From Gammaproteobacteria bacterium (GTDB lineage: Bacteria; Pseudomonadota; Gammaproteobacteria; Pseudomonadales; Azotimanducaceae_A), in assembly GCA_012960755.1 (NCBI GenBank), contig DUAT01000144.1, forward strand, positions 62,001-126,000: 64,000 nt of DNA, in the 5' to 3' direction. The position numbers and the translations under genes were made by a program. The notes beneath the pieces are model-generated. The model was not told where the DNA came from. It did not search any database and saw only the letters and a list, made by a program, of their open reading frames with translations. Shown one piece after another: positions 53,035 to 61,752 of this stretch. Each line of letters begins with the position of its first letter. Position 1 is the first letter of the stretch.

Positions 53035-55734
53035 ATGACGTTTCGAATAAGATGCATCGCTGCCTTATCCCTCACGTTGGTAGCTAGCGCCTGCCAACAG
53101 GGCGACCCAGGTGGTCTAAGCCTCGCTGTTACTGGCGATAGCCAGGATCCGGACCCAGTCGTCCAGGATTTTCCGCTAGTCTTTATTAGTCGACCGTTCA
53201 TCATTAACGATCAGGGTGATGTTGCATCAAATACCCCAAGGCAACTCAATGTATTTGAACCAGGCGCGCAACTGATCTTAAAAGAACAGGCAATACCCAG
53301 TGCTTTGGAACGCAATATATCGGACGCGGCTTTCACCGACGACACTTCAGGTACTGCACCCTTATATGACGTACGCGATCTGGAGACGGATTACGACGGG
53401 CGTCGCCTCGCATTTTCGATGCGCGGGCCATTTGATCCCGATGCTGACCTGGAAGACCAGCCAACCTGGAACATCTGGGTCTATGATCTGGACACGGACC
53501 AGCTGAGCAGGGTTATCCAATCTGACACTCTGGCCGAAGCAGGCCAGGACAGGGATCCTGCTTTTCTACCTGACGGCCGAATTGTCTTTACCTCAACCAG
53601 GCAACGCCAATCCCGTGCAATTCTGCTGGACGAGGGACGGCCACAATTTGCCGCGCTGGATGAAGACAGAAGGGAAGAGGCTTCGGTACTCCACGTGATG
53701 AACAATGACGGCACGGGTATTGAGCAGCTCACATTCAATCAGAGCCACGACCAGGGTCCAAATCTGCTCAATACCGGTGAGATCATCTTCAGTCGTTGGG
53801 ACAATGTACCCGGGCGCAACTTTATCAGTTTGTATCGTATCAGGCCCGATGGGACACAACTGGAACGTCTGTATGGATATCACAGCCAGGATACCGGGCG
53901 AGATGGCTCCGACATTGCTTTTATGGATCCACGGCAAATGGACGACGACCAGATACTGGTCATCGCCCGGAGCAACAGCAACAGTATCCTTGGTGGTGAT
54001 CTGATGATCATTGACAGCAACAATTTTGTTGAACACGATCAAACGATATTCGATTTTCAGGGCTCTTCAGCAGAGGGACAAACCTCCCCCCTTAGCACCC
54101 TTGTTGAACTCGACGGACCGTCCCCGGGAGGACGATTCGCATCAGCGGTTCCGCTGTTGGATGGAACCAATCGATTGCTGGTCTCCTGGTCGCAGTGTCG
54201 ATTGCTTGAACGCACCCTGGATAGTACCGCCCCGAATGGCGGGGAAATTGTAAACATCGTGCCCTGTACAGACGAACTATTGTCAGTTTCTGATCCTGCA
54301 CCTGAAGAAGCGGACCCATTGTATGGGCTGTGGATATTAAACCTGGATAACGATAGCCAGCAGTCCGTCGTGCCACCTCTGGAAGGTGTTGTGTTCTCAG
54401 AGGCAGTCGTGATGTCTCCACGGCCAAATCCTGATTTCCTTCAACCCCAGTCAGCAGATAATGCCACCCAGTTGCTGATCGACGAGGCCGCAGGCTTGCT
54501 CCATATCCGCAGCGTCTATGATTTCGACGGCATAGATATCGCGCAGCCCGATTTATCAACAATTGCAAACCCGGTACTGACAACTTCCAGCGAAAGAACC
54601 GCTCACTTTTTACGCATGGAGAAACCGGTTTCGTTACCGGATCGAGACCTGGTCGTAATTCCAGGGTCGGCCTTCGGTCGTTCCCGAGGCGAACTCATGC
54701 GAGAAATCATCGGCTACGCCACCGTCCACCCGGATGGATCTGTTTACGTAAAAGTGCCTGCCGACGTACCATTTGCCATTAGCGTCCTTGACGCTAATGG
54801 CAGACGAATCACAGGCCGGCATCGAAACTGGTTGCAGGTGCGCCCCGGTGAGTTGCTTGAATGTAATGGTTGTCATACTTCGAACAGCGAAATTCCCCAT
54901 GGTCGCAGGGATGCACAAGCGCCGTCCATCAATCCTGGCGGACCATACCCGGATCTCGACCCGGCTTTTGCGGCAACCGCCAGTGCATCAATGGCAGAAG
55001 CGTTTGCCGGGCAAAATGGTGCCCCGGACCCGGCGTTTGACCTGGTATTCGACGATCTATGGACTGACCCTGTTCAACGCGGGAAAGATGCGGCTTTCAG
55101 TTACCGGTACAGCGACCTGCAATCCCCTGCACCAATCAACGCCAGTTGCACAACGAACTGGATTTCCAGTTGCCGTGCAACGATCCACTACGAAGCCAAC
55201 ATTCACCCGGTCTGGCAAGTCGACCGACGCATTTTTGATGTTGACGGCACAACCCTGCTTGTTGACCAGACCTGTACGACCTGCCACACGATGACAGACG
55301 ACATGGGCATGGCGCGAGTACCTGAAGGGCAACTCGACCTGACTGACGGGCCTTCCAGCGACGAGCCAGACCATTTTAAAAGTTATCGGGAACTACTGTT
55401 TGGTGATTCAGAACAGGAAGTGGTTAACGGCGTTCTGGTTGATGTCCTTGTACCCGTGCTGGATTCCAACGGCAACCCGACTTTTCTCACCGATGCCAAT
55501 GGTGACCTGGTTCTCGATGCTCTGGGAAACCCGATTCCGATTTTAACAACTGTTGGCGTCCGACCTGCAATGGCTACCGCGGGGGCTCTGGCTTCACCAG
55601 TATTTACTTCTGCTTTTGACAGCACCGGTACACACTCCGGATACCTTTCCGCTGCAGAATTGAAACTGATTTCCGAATGGCTCGATATTGGTGCTCAGTA
55701 CTACAACGATCCGTTCAAGGTTCCGCAGCAGTGA
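53035..55734 (+). CDS. Diheme HzsA-like PD40-propeller lipoprotein
   Basis: An 899-residue lipoprotein (signal RIRCIAALSLTLVASAC; lipobox ASAC). The N-terminal half carries PD40/TolB-like blades: DTDYDG-type DLETDYDGRRLAFSMRG, DPAFLPDGRIVFTSTRQ and LHVMNNDGTGIEQLTFN. The C-terminal half has CNGCH (610-614), after VRPGELLE, and CTTCH (747-751). This order of propeller then cytochrome resembles the alpha subunit of hydrazine synthase and its many uncharacterised relatives. No sign of anammox metabolism is present, so the function is unknown. ATG 53020 is an alternative start. First gene of a five-gene operon. Confidence 0.8.
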   Translation: MTFRIRCIAALSLTLVASACQQGDPGGLSLAVTGDSQDPDPVVQDFPLVFISRPFIINDQGDVASNTPRQLNVFEPGAQLILKEQAIPSALERNISDAAFTDDTSGTAPLYDVRDLETDYDGRRLAFSMRGPFDPDADLEDQPTWNIWVYDLDTDQLSRVIQSDTLAEAGQDRDPAFLPDGRIVFTSTRQRQSRAILLDEGRPQFAALDEDRREEASVLHVMNNDGTGIEQLTFNQSHDQGPNLLNTGEIIFSRWDNVPGRNFISLYRIRPDGTQLERLYGYHSQDTGRDGSDIAFMDPRQMDDDQILVIARSNSNSILGGDLMIIDSNNFVEHDQTIFDFQGSSAEGQTSPLSTLVELDGPSPGGRFASAVPLLDGTNRLLVSWSQCRLLERTLDSTAPNGGEIVNIVPCTDELLSVSDPAPEEADPLYGLWILNLDNDSQQSVVPPLEGVVFSEAVVMSPRPNPDFLQPQSADNATQLLIDEAAGLLHIRSVYDFDGIDIAQPDLSTIANPVLTTSSERTAHFLRMEKPVSLPDRDLVVIPGSAFGRSRGELMREIIGYATVHPDGSVYVKVPADVPFAISVLDANGRRITGRHRNWLQVRPGELLECNGCHTSNSEIPHGRRDAQAPSINPGGPYPDLDPAFAATASASMAEAFAGQNGAPDPAFDLVFDDLWTDPVQRGKDAAFSYRYSDLQSPAPINASCTTNWISSCRATIHYEANIHPVWQVDRRIFDVDGTTLLVDQTCTTCHTMTDDMGMARVPEGQLDLTDGPSSDEPDHFKSYRELLFGDSEQEVVNGVLVDVLVPVLDSNGNPTFLTDANGDLVLDALGNPIPILTTVGVRPAMATAGALASPVFTSAFDSTGTHSGYLSAAELKLISEWLDIGAQYYNDPFKVPQQ

Positions 55735-56519
55735 ATGTGTCCAAAAACATCTCACGGTTGCTACTCGTGCTGGCGTGTCTGGTTGCCTCGAGTACCGCAA
55801 ATGCTAATTCATCTGCGAAATCAGAATCTGACAAGCCACCCAATACTAAAGTCACGAAAGTTGTAGATCCATACCTGGAAATGCGAACCGGTCCGGGGCG
55901 AGGTTACCCGATTTTTTATGTCGTCGAGGAAGGTGAAATGATCACAATCGACAAGCGCCGTACCGACTGGTTCAAAATTGAAACCAATAGCCGCCACGAA
56001 AAATCCGGTTGGGTGCATGTTACCCAAATGGTCCGAACCGTTAACGCCGACGATGCGTTCGTAACATTTCCAAACTCCAGTCTCTCGGATGCAGCAGACA
56101 GAAAATGGGAATGGTCAATGTCTGGTGGTGACTTCCAGGGCGCTTCATTGATTTCGTCCGCCGTGACCTATCGCTTTACGCGCAATATTGCAGTGCAATT
56201 ACAAGGCTCCCAGATTCTGGGAGATGTCTCCGATGGCCTGATGCTCGTAGCAAGTATCCAGCATTCACCCTTTCCCCATTGGCGACTGTCTCCCTACTTT
56301 CAACTGGGCACGGGCGTACTGCATACAGAACCCTTTTCAACCATTGTTCAATCTGAAGATCGGACGAACCAGACAGTCAACGCGGGCGCCGGGGCTAATC
56401 TTTATTTGACCCGGAGATTTTTAATGTTTCTCGACTATCGTTATCACACCGTGCTGACGAGTCGGGATAAAAATGAGGAAATAAGCGAATGGAAACTAGG
56501 CCTAAGCGTGTTTTTCTAG
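55731..56519 (+). CDS. SH3b-domain outer-membrane beta-barrel protein
   Basis: A 262-residue exported protein. The GTG at 55731 overlaps the stop of the HzsA-like gene (GTGA); a GTG at 55737 is an alternative. After the signal peptide (cleavage near ANA-NS) a bacterial SH3 domain lies at about 35-95 (DPYLEMRTGPGRGYPIFYVV and GWVHVTQM). Alternating beta-strands end in a final aromatic (LGLSVFF), the outer-membrane barrel signature. Translational coupling suggests complex formation with the HzsA-like protein. SH3b domains commonly touch peptidoglycan. Confidence 0.78.
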   Translation: MNVSKNISRLLLVLACLVASSTANANSSAKSESDKPPNTKVTKVVDPYLEMRTGPGRGYPIFYVVEEGEMITIDKRRTDWFKIETNSRHEKSGWVHVTQMVRTVNADDAFVTFPNSSLSDAADRKWEWSMSGGDFQGASLISSAVTYRFTRNIAVQLQGSQILGDVSDGLMLVASIQHSPFPHWRLSPYFQLGTGVLHTEPFSTIVQSEDRTNQTVNAGAGANLYLTRRFLMFLDYRYHTVLTSRDKNEEISEWKLGLSVFF

Positions 56520-57190
56520 CACTCAGTCGTTCGCTGCGAACGACACTGTTTTTAACCATTGCCTGTGCAGGTATCGCAAGCACTGTCTATGCAGACAACG
56601 ACACGCAGTACGATGATCCGCTGGGAGACTCAGTCGATCTTGACCTGATCTCGGACATAGAGAGGCAGCCGGTACAAATTTCAGACATCGATACCGAAAA
56701 CTTCGAGATTGGGATATCCGGTGGCCTGTTATCTATTGAAGATTTCGAAACGAATCCGGTTGTGGTCGGATCGCTCACCTACCATGTCACAGAAGATTTT
56801 TTCGTCGAGGCGCGATTCGGCACCAGTAAAATCGGCACCACCAGTTTCGAGAAACTTTCAGGCGGCGCCAGTCTGTTATCGGATGATGATCGGGATATTC
56901 GCTTTTACGATCTGTCCCTTGGCCTGAACCTGTTTCCCGGAGAAACATTTATTTTCAATCGCTGGGCCGTTAACTCCGGTTTTTACTTCGTCGGCGGTGT
57001 CGGATCCACGGAATTCGCCGGTGACCAAAAATTCACTGCCAGCGGTGGCGTCGGCTATCGCATTATCGCCAACGACTTCCTGGCGATGAATTTACAGGTC
57101 AGGGATCACATATTCGAGACCGAAATCACGGGTGAAAGTAAAACAACCCACAATTTCGAAGTGGTCGCCGGTATTTCAATCTTTTTCTAG
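56489..57190 (+). CDS. Outer-membrane beta-barrel protein
   Basis: A 233-residue protein with a signal peptide (cleavage near VYA-DN), an acidic N-terminal segment, and eight or so amphipathic strands (EIGISGGLLSIEDF, HVTEDFFVEARFGTSKIG, RFYDLSLGLNLFPG, VVAGISIFF) ending in Phe. This is an OmpW/OmpA-like small barrel pattern. Its start lies 31 bases inside the end of the SH3/barrel gene, so the two are coupled and probably act together. Confidence 0.75.
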   Translation: METRPKRVFLALSRSLRTTLFLTIACAGIASTVYADNDTQYDDPLGDSVDLDLISDIERQPVQISDIDTENFEIGISGGLLSIEDFETNPVVVGSLTYHVTEDFFVEARFGTSKIGTTSFEKLSGGASLLSDDDRDIRFYDLSLGLNLFPGETFIFNRWAVNSGFYFVGGVGSTEFAGDQKFTASGGVGYRIIANDFLAMNLQVRDHIFETEITGESKTTHNFEVVAGISIFF

Positions 57191-57237
57191 CGCGGAATTA
57201 AAAAAATACCGGTACAAGATTCAAAAGGAGAAACAAC

Positions 57238-57477
57238 ATGAGACAGGTCCAAAGAATGATCCTGACACTATCAATGGTCACAGCAACCCTGAGTCTGGCG
57301 AGTTGCGTGTCTATTGAGCCCTGGGTAAGCCCATTTGAACGTAATGCGCTGGCTGACCCGATTATGACGTTCTCTCGAGGGTCCGCTGACGCGGCATACA
57401 TCCACCATGTACACCAGGCCAGAGAAGGGGCAAGGGGTGCAGAAGGTGGCTCCGGGGGCGGTTGTGGTTGTAACTAA
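57238..57477 (+). CDS. DUF4266 lipoprotein with C-terminal GGGCGCN
   Basis: A 79-residue lipoprotein (lipobox LASC, Cys23). The mature protein has the DUF4266 core VSPFERNALADPIMTF, and the tail GGSGGGCGCN ends two residues after paired cysteines. AAAGGAG lies 8 bases before the ATG. The partner DUF3570 gene starts 2 bases after its stop. The DUF4266-DUF3570 pair is a known gene neighbourhood of unknown function. The flexible Gly tail with Cys-Gly-Cys could bind metal or be a site for thiol exchange or modification by the thioredoxin-fused protein downstream. Confidence 0.85.
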   Translation: MRQVQRMILTLSMVTATLSLASCVSIEPWVSPFERNALADPIMTFSRGSADAAYIHHVHQAREGARGAEGGSGGGCGCN

Positions 57478-57478
57478 T

Positions 57479-58621
57479 ATGACTGTGACGAGACACCTGC
57501 TGACGGTATTGGTTTGTCTGTCAACACTGCTGTCTGCGTCCGCTATTGCAAAAATACTACCGGAAGACCGGGCAGACGTTTTATGGCACAGCTATGAGGG
57601 TGATAACGTCACCATCAATGGTCCTTCAGTTCTGATACGCAAGGCTTACCAGGACAAGATCTCGGTCTGGGGAAATTACTACGTGGATATGATTTCCGGC
57701 GCATCCATCGACGTAAAAGCGACCGCCTCAGCTTACTCGGAGGAGAGGCAGGAATTCAGTCTCGGTGCAGATTACCTTTACGACAAAACCCTGTTGGGGA
57801 TTGGCTTCACCCGAAGCCAGGAAGATGACTATGACGCCAGCACATTCAGGTTCAACCTCAGCCAGGATTTTTTTGGTGACCTGACAACACTATCAATGGG
57901 TTATGCCTATGGTGATGACACCGTACGGCGCAACGGTGACGATACCTTCGAAGCAGGTGCAATCCATCAGTCCTACAAGGTCGAACTCTCGCAGATCCTC
58001 ACAAAACGTATGATCATGAACTTCGGATACGAGGCCGTTGTCGACGAAGGCTTCTTGAATAATCCCTATCGCTCGGTTCGCTTTGTCGACCCCACCGTTC
58101 AACTGGGGTATAGCTACCAGGCCGAACTGTACCCTAATACCAGATCCAGTGACGCGGCTGCTATTCGCACCATGGTCTATCTTCCGTATCGAGCCGCACT
58201 GCGCGGTGAATATCGCTACTACTCGGATTCCTGGGGAATAACAGCACATAATGGCGAGGTATCCTATACTCACCCCTGGCGCAGACACTGGGAGTTTGAT
58301 GTAAAGTTCCGCTACTATTCACAAACCAGCGCCAGCTTCTATAGCGACCTTTTCCCTTACCGGAACGCTCAAAATTTTCTGGCGAGAGATAAGGAACTCG
58401 CCACCTTTGATAGTACAACTGCGGGCATTGGTGTGTCTTATCTGTTTAATGAGGAAGGATTCCTGTTCTTCAGTCGCGGTTCGGTGAACCTTTATCTCGA
58501 CTACATGATGTTTGACTACAAGGACTTCAACAATGTCCTCGCCGGTGGTACCGTTGGTGAAGAACCCGCCTTTAATTTTAATGCCGTGGTTTTCAGGGCG
58601 TATTTGTCACTCTGGTTTTAG
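57479..58621 (+). CDS. DUF3570 outer-membrane protein
   Basis: A 380-residue beta-barrel protein with a signal peptide (cleavage near AIA-KI). DUF3570 features include the opening DVLWHSYEGDNVTINGPSVL then VSVWGNYYVD-like strands (KISVWGNYYVDMISGASIDV), many alternating strands, and a terminal LSLWF aromatic. It is probably a 14-16-strand outer-membrane channel or assembly platform. ATG 57479 is preferred over upstream frames that would overlap DUF4266. It partners the DUF4266 lipoprotein and is followed by a terminator. Confidence 0.86.
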   Translation: MTVTRHLLTVLVCLSTLLSASAIAKILPEDRADVLWHSYEGDNVTINGPSVLIRKAYQDKISVWGNYYVDMISGASIDVKATASAYSEERQEFSLGADYLYDKTLLGIGFTRSQEDDYDASTFRFNLSQDFFGDLTTLSMGYAYGDDTVRRNGDDTFEAGAIHQSYKVELSQILTKRMIMNFGYEAVVDEGFLNNPYRSVRFVDPTVQLGYSYQAELYPNTRSSDAAAIRTMVYLPYRAALRGEYRYYSDSWGITAHNGEVSYTHPWRRHWEFDVKFRYYSQTSASFYSDLFPYRNAQNFLARDKELATFDSTTAGIGVSYLFNEEGFLFFSRGSVNLYLDYMMFDYKDFNNVLAGGTVGEEPAFNFNAVVFRAYLSLWF

Positions 58622-58641
58622 CGGGATCAAACTATTATTAC

Positions 58642-58663
58642 ACCTGTAGCTGGTACAGGTTTT
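58642..58663 (+). terminator. Rho-independent terminator after DUF3570
   Basis: A perfect 7-bp stem ACCTGTA/TACAGGT with a GCTGG loop, followed by TTTT, 20 bases after the DUF3570 stop. Only 45 bases then remain before the next gene, which must either have a compact promoter here or depend on read-through. Confidence 0.65.
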
Positions 58664-58708
58664 AACATACAATTCAACATCCTAATTCGTTGTCAATGCG
58701 GGTACTCA

Positions 58709-59455
58709 ATGAACGTTGCCAAGTGGATAATAATGTCATCCATCGCAATCGCCTCTTTTTCCAGCTCTTTCTCAGAATCACTCGCATCGGCCAGCGACTC
58801 TGTCGACGACAAGATGTCACGTATAACCATTGTCGTTGATGGCATGATGAAAAGTAAAAGCGGTGCGACCTGACTAAGCTGACCAGATTCGGTCTCAGCT
58901 GCTCTGTCAGAGCTAGCAGGTGTTAACAACGTAACGGTGGCCCTTGAGACCGACGAGTTTACCGTGACCTATGACGGGCGTCTCGCAACGGCTAAAGAAA
59001 TGAAAGATGCGATTAGCGATTTGGGATATGTACCGAAGGTCGTTGAAAGTCGTTTTGCTGGAACAAACTTAACCGGGACATCCGTCGATTCTGCAAAAGG
59101 CCCGATCCCGGAACCGGTCGCATCGGCAGTAACCCAGGCGGGTGATACAGGCAAACTCGTGTTTATTGATTTTTATGCAGAGTGGTGTGGCGCCTGTAAA
59201 ATACTGGATAGAACCACCCTGAAAGATCCCGCTGTGCTAACAACGCTTGAGCAGTTTGTGTTCCTCAAGGTTGATGCAGACCAGTATCCTGATGCCATAA
59301 TCCATTTTAAGATCGTGGGTATGCCTACACTTGTTGTGCTGAATGCGCTCGGTGAAGAAGTCTTCCGGCAAGTGGGACCCATAACAGCAGACAGGCTTGT
59401 AAGTGAGCTGGCACTCATAATTGCTGTCTTTGAGCAAAAATCAGTGAGTCGCTGA
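58709..59455 (+). CDS. Exported HMA(UxxU)-thioredoxin fusion, predicted double-selenocysteine protein
   Basis: Read from ATG 58709 with UGA as Sec, this is one 248-residue frame. It has a signal peptide (MNVAKWIIMSSIAIASFSSS, cleavage near ASA-SD) and an HMA domain from about 38 to 110 (RITIVVDGMMKSKSGAT, then ULSUPDSVSAALSELAGV, and AISDLGYVPKVV). A thioredoxin domain lies at about 145-240 with WCGAC (Cys160, Cys163) and cis-Pro GMPTLV. The two UGAs (58871, 58880; residues 55 and 58) fall exactly at the HMA CxxC positions, matching CxxCxxxVxxAL...GV. Frame, signal and domains on both sides are intact. Likely a periplasmic metal- or selenol-based redox protein serving the DUF4266/DUF3570 genes. 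Standard callers would start it at GTG 58937 and lose the HMA. Confidence 0.82.
58898..58917 (+). promoter_or_regulatory. Candidate bacterial SECIS element
   Basis: GCT-GCTCT-GTC-AGAGC-T-AGC folds as an 8-bp stem with one bulged U and an apical GUC loop, so a GU sits in the loop as SelB-binding hairpins require. The loop G (58906) is 24 bases after the second UGA and 33 after the first, both within the range described for bacterial SECIS elements (roughly 16-37). One hairpin could serve both codons. The fold was done by eye. Confidence 0.6.
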
Positions 59456-60723
59456 TTTTTCTAATTTACCATCTTTAATGACGGTCGTAACCTGAGTTAA
59501 GGCACTAACATCCTGCAACGGGTTACCTTGCACGGCAATCAGATCGGCCAGTTTTCCCACTTCCAACGTTCCCAGCTTGTCAGAAATTTCAAGTAGTTCT
59601 GCTGCCACGACGGTGGCTGAGTGGATCGCCTGCGCAGGTGACATTCCGGCAGCGACCATCAGCTCAAATTCCAGGGCATTCTGACCGTGAGGTGTGACAC
59701 CAGTATCAGTGCCAAACGCAATCTTAACCCCGGCTTTTTGCGCCATGGCAAAACTTGCCCGGGATCCGCTGGCAGCAAGATTTGCCTTTTGCTTGATTGC
59801 ATCGGTGAAGTAAGGATTGCCTTCCATGGAGAGCGGCACATAGTGACCCGGCATCAATGTTGGCACCAGGTAGGCACCATGCTTTTTGAACAATCGAATG
59901 GATTCCTTATCAAGGAATGTCCCATGGTCAATTGAGTCAACACCTGCTCGCAGTGCGGCATTAACACCGTCCGTGCCGTGAGCATGTGCGGCAACTTTGC
60001 GACCCAGGTTGTGTGCTGTGTTCATGATTTCATAGAGTTCATCGTCGGTCATCTGAACACCGAGTCCTGTAGCCGTGTCTGACAGCACCCCACCGGTGGC
60101 AGTCACTTTGATCCAGTCCGCACCGTACTTGACGGCGTGCCTGGTTGCCTTTCGGCAGGCCACGACACCATCGCATATCGTCTCCGGTGTCCATAGTTTC
60201 ATCAGATCGGCGCGGATGCCATCAATGTCACCATGCCCCCGGTCGCCGCAAGTGAGGAACCCGCTGCGTAAACACGAGGGCCTGGAATAAGATTTGTTTT
60301 TATCGCGTCACGAATTGCATAAATTGACTCAGGCGATCCGCCCAGATCCCTCACCGTCGTGAAACCTGCATAAAGCGTTTTCCTGGCATTGTTTACACCG
60401 CGCAGCAGGGTAAAAGTTTCGTTCTCAGTGACAGTGCGTGATCTTGACCCTGGCCCAAGTTCGATCAGCAAATGCACATGCAAGTCCATTAACCCAGGTA
60501 AGACAAACTGATCTTTCAGGTCCAGCAGTCTGGCACCTGCTGCAGGATTAACAAACCCGTCAGCTAACTCAGTGATCTTGTTATCGGATATCACAATGGT
60601 CTGGTTTTTTAAAGGTGGTTTTCCCGGTACTGCTAATAATGTCCCAACATGCAGCACGAGATTGTCTGCAAAGGCAGCAGGGCAAACACAGAATAAAATT
60701 ATCAAACAGATTGATCAGCGCAT
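59441..60723 (-). pseudogene. Exported amidohydrolase (imidazolonepropionase-like), frameshifted
   Basis: Two frames together give one amidohydrolase_1 enzyme. The first (60202-60705, TTG start) has a signal peptide and VLPGLMDLHVHLLIELGP (HxH) and ends VYAAGSSLAATGG, then shifts. The second, ending at 59441, contains GADWIKVTATGG, VAAHAHGTDGVNAAL, DSIDHGTFLD and IAFGTDTGVTPHG (Asp) and IKDGKL. The join fails because one base is missing next to CCCCC at about 60233-60240; adding it gives GGHGDIDGIRADLMKLW. An ATG at 60723 is in frame but followed by TGA at codon 3. It overlaps the end of the convergent Sec gene by 15 bases. Confidence 0.75.
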
Positions 60724-60807
60724 CGTAATTCCAATTGAGGAAGCAGACACCAATCTAAACACTGATGACCAGTGCGTGTCACATTTCTGCGTTTCTTAAC
60801 GAGATGG

Positions 60808-61752
60808 CTATGACGGCAAAAAGTGAACCGGATAACTGATTCGGGTGACAACAACGGCCTTGTCGCCGAAGTCAAACATCTGAACCCGACGGACTAATTT
60901 GTTAACCATTTCATCGTCTTCCATCTCTGTCGAAATGATCCGGCAGTCTGAGACGGTACCATCGGGTTCGATAACCAGTTCAAGGACCACCTTACCCAGT
61001 AAACCCGGGTTTCGACGCAGGGCACGATTGTAGATAGCAAATATGGCGCCTTTGTTTGCATCAAACACCCGGCGAACTTCCTCAATGCTTCGCGCAGGTT
61101 GTGACTCTGAGTTTGCTAATCTCACGGCACCTGAATTCAGCGCTGTTTCTTCATCTGGCGCGTCTACGACCGTGGTCTCTCTACCTGCCAGGGCAACACC
61201 ACCTGTGGTTCGAGACAGGTTGGAAATATTTACATTGGCGCGTCGACCCTCACCTTTTGTTGTCAACAGTGATCTGTCAAGGCGGGTTGCTTCCCCGCTA
61301 CCTCGTTGTACCAGTGTCGTTTTTTTGAGCGCCCTGGTGTCGATGGCATCACGCATATCGCTGAGTTCGTCCTGAAACGCGAGAATCCCGGAACTTTTGG
61401 CTTTTTCACGGGCCTGTTGAACTGTTTGTTCCACTGGCACTTTTATTTTTTCGACGGGTTTTTTCTTCTCGACTTTCTTCTCAATCTTTTTTTCTTTAGG
61501 TTCTAATTCGACAGGGTCCTGAATAACTACCGGTTTCGGTTTGGGTTTCCTTTTTTCCATGATAATTTGTGCCAGGCGAACCGGTAAGCGCTCCTGCACC
61601 TCCCGTGGAACCTCAGGCAGGCGGATAAAACCAATCCCAATTGACAGGATGAATGTGACGAACATCAATCCCGTCACCAGTCGATTAAAGGCCTTTTCTT
61701 CCGGCGTCGTCGACCAGGCAGGTGCGACTACATAGGTGTTTGTACGACTCAT
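60808..61752 (-). CDS. AgmX/PglI C-terminal domain, TonB-like energy transducer
   Basis: A 314-residue protein with one N-terminal transmembrane segment (about 26-44), a charged Lys/Pro/Glu spacer (KRKPKPKPVV and KKIEKKVEKKKPVEK), and a C-terminal AgmX/PglI TonB-like domain: FDANKGAIFAIYNRALRRNP, GKVVLELVIEPDGTVSDCRI and ISYPVHFLPS. It spans the periplasm and passes energy from ExbB/ExbD to an outer-membrane target. The start overlaps the stop of the exbD gene upstream by 4 bases. Last gene of the transducer operon. Confidence 0.86.
   Translation of the reverse strand: MSRTNTYVVAPAWSTTPEEKAFNRLVTGLMFVTFILSIGIGFIRLPEVPREVQERLPVRLAQIIMEKRKPKPKPVVIQDPVELEPKEKKIEKKVEKKKPVEKIKVPVEQTVQQAREKAKSSGILAFQDELSDMRDAIDTRALKKTTLVQRGSGEATRLDRSLLTTKGEGRRANVNISNLSRTTGGVALAGRETTVVDAPDEETALNSGAVRLANSESQPARSIEEVRRVFDANKGAIFAIYNRALRRNPGLLGKVVLELVIEPDGTVSDCRIISTEMEDDEMVNKLVRRVQMFDFGDKAVVVTRISYPVHFLPS

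Noticed and set aside
58693..58929. Minus-strand 78-codon open frame upstream of the thioredoxin
   Set aside because: It is the antisense shadow of the signal peptide and HMA domain; it has no ribosome site or homology.
60715..60717. TGA at codon 3 of the amidohydrolase as selenocysteine
   Set aside because: It would fall in a signal peptide, where Sec has no role, and the gene is also frameshifted. A point mutation or a downstream TTG start is more likely.
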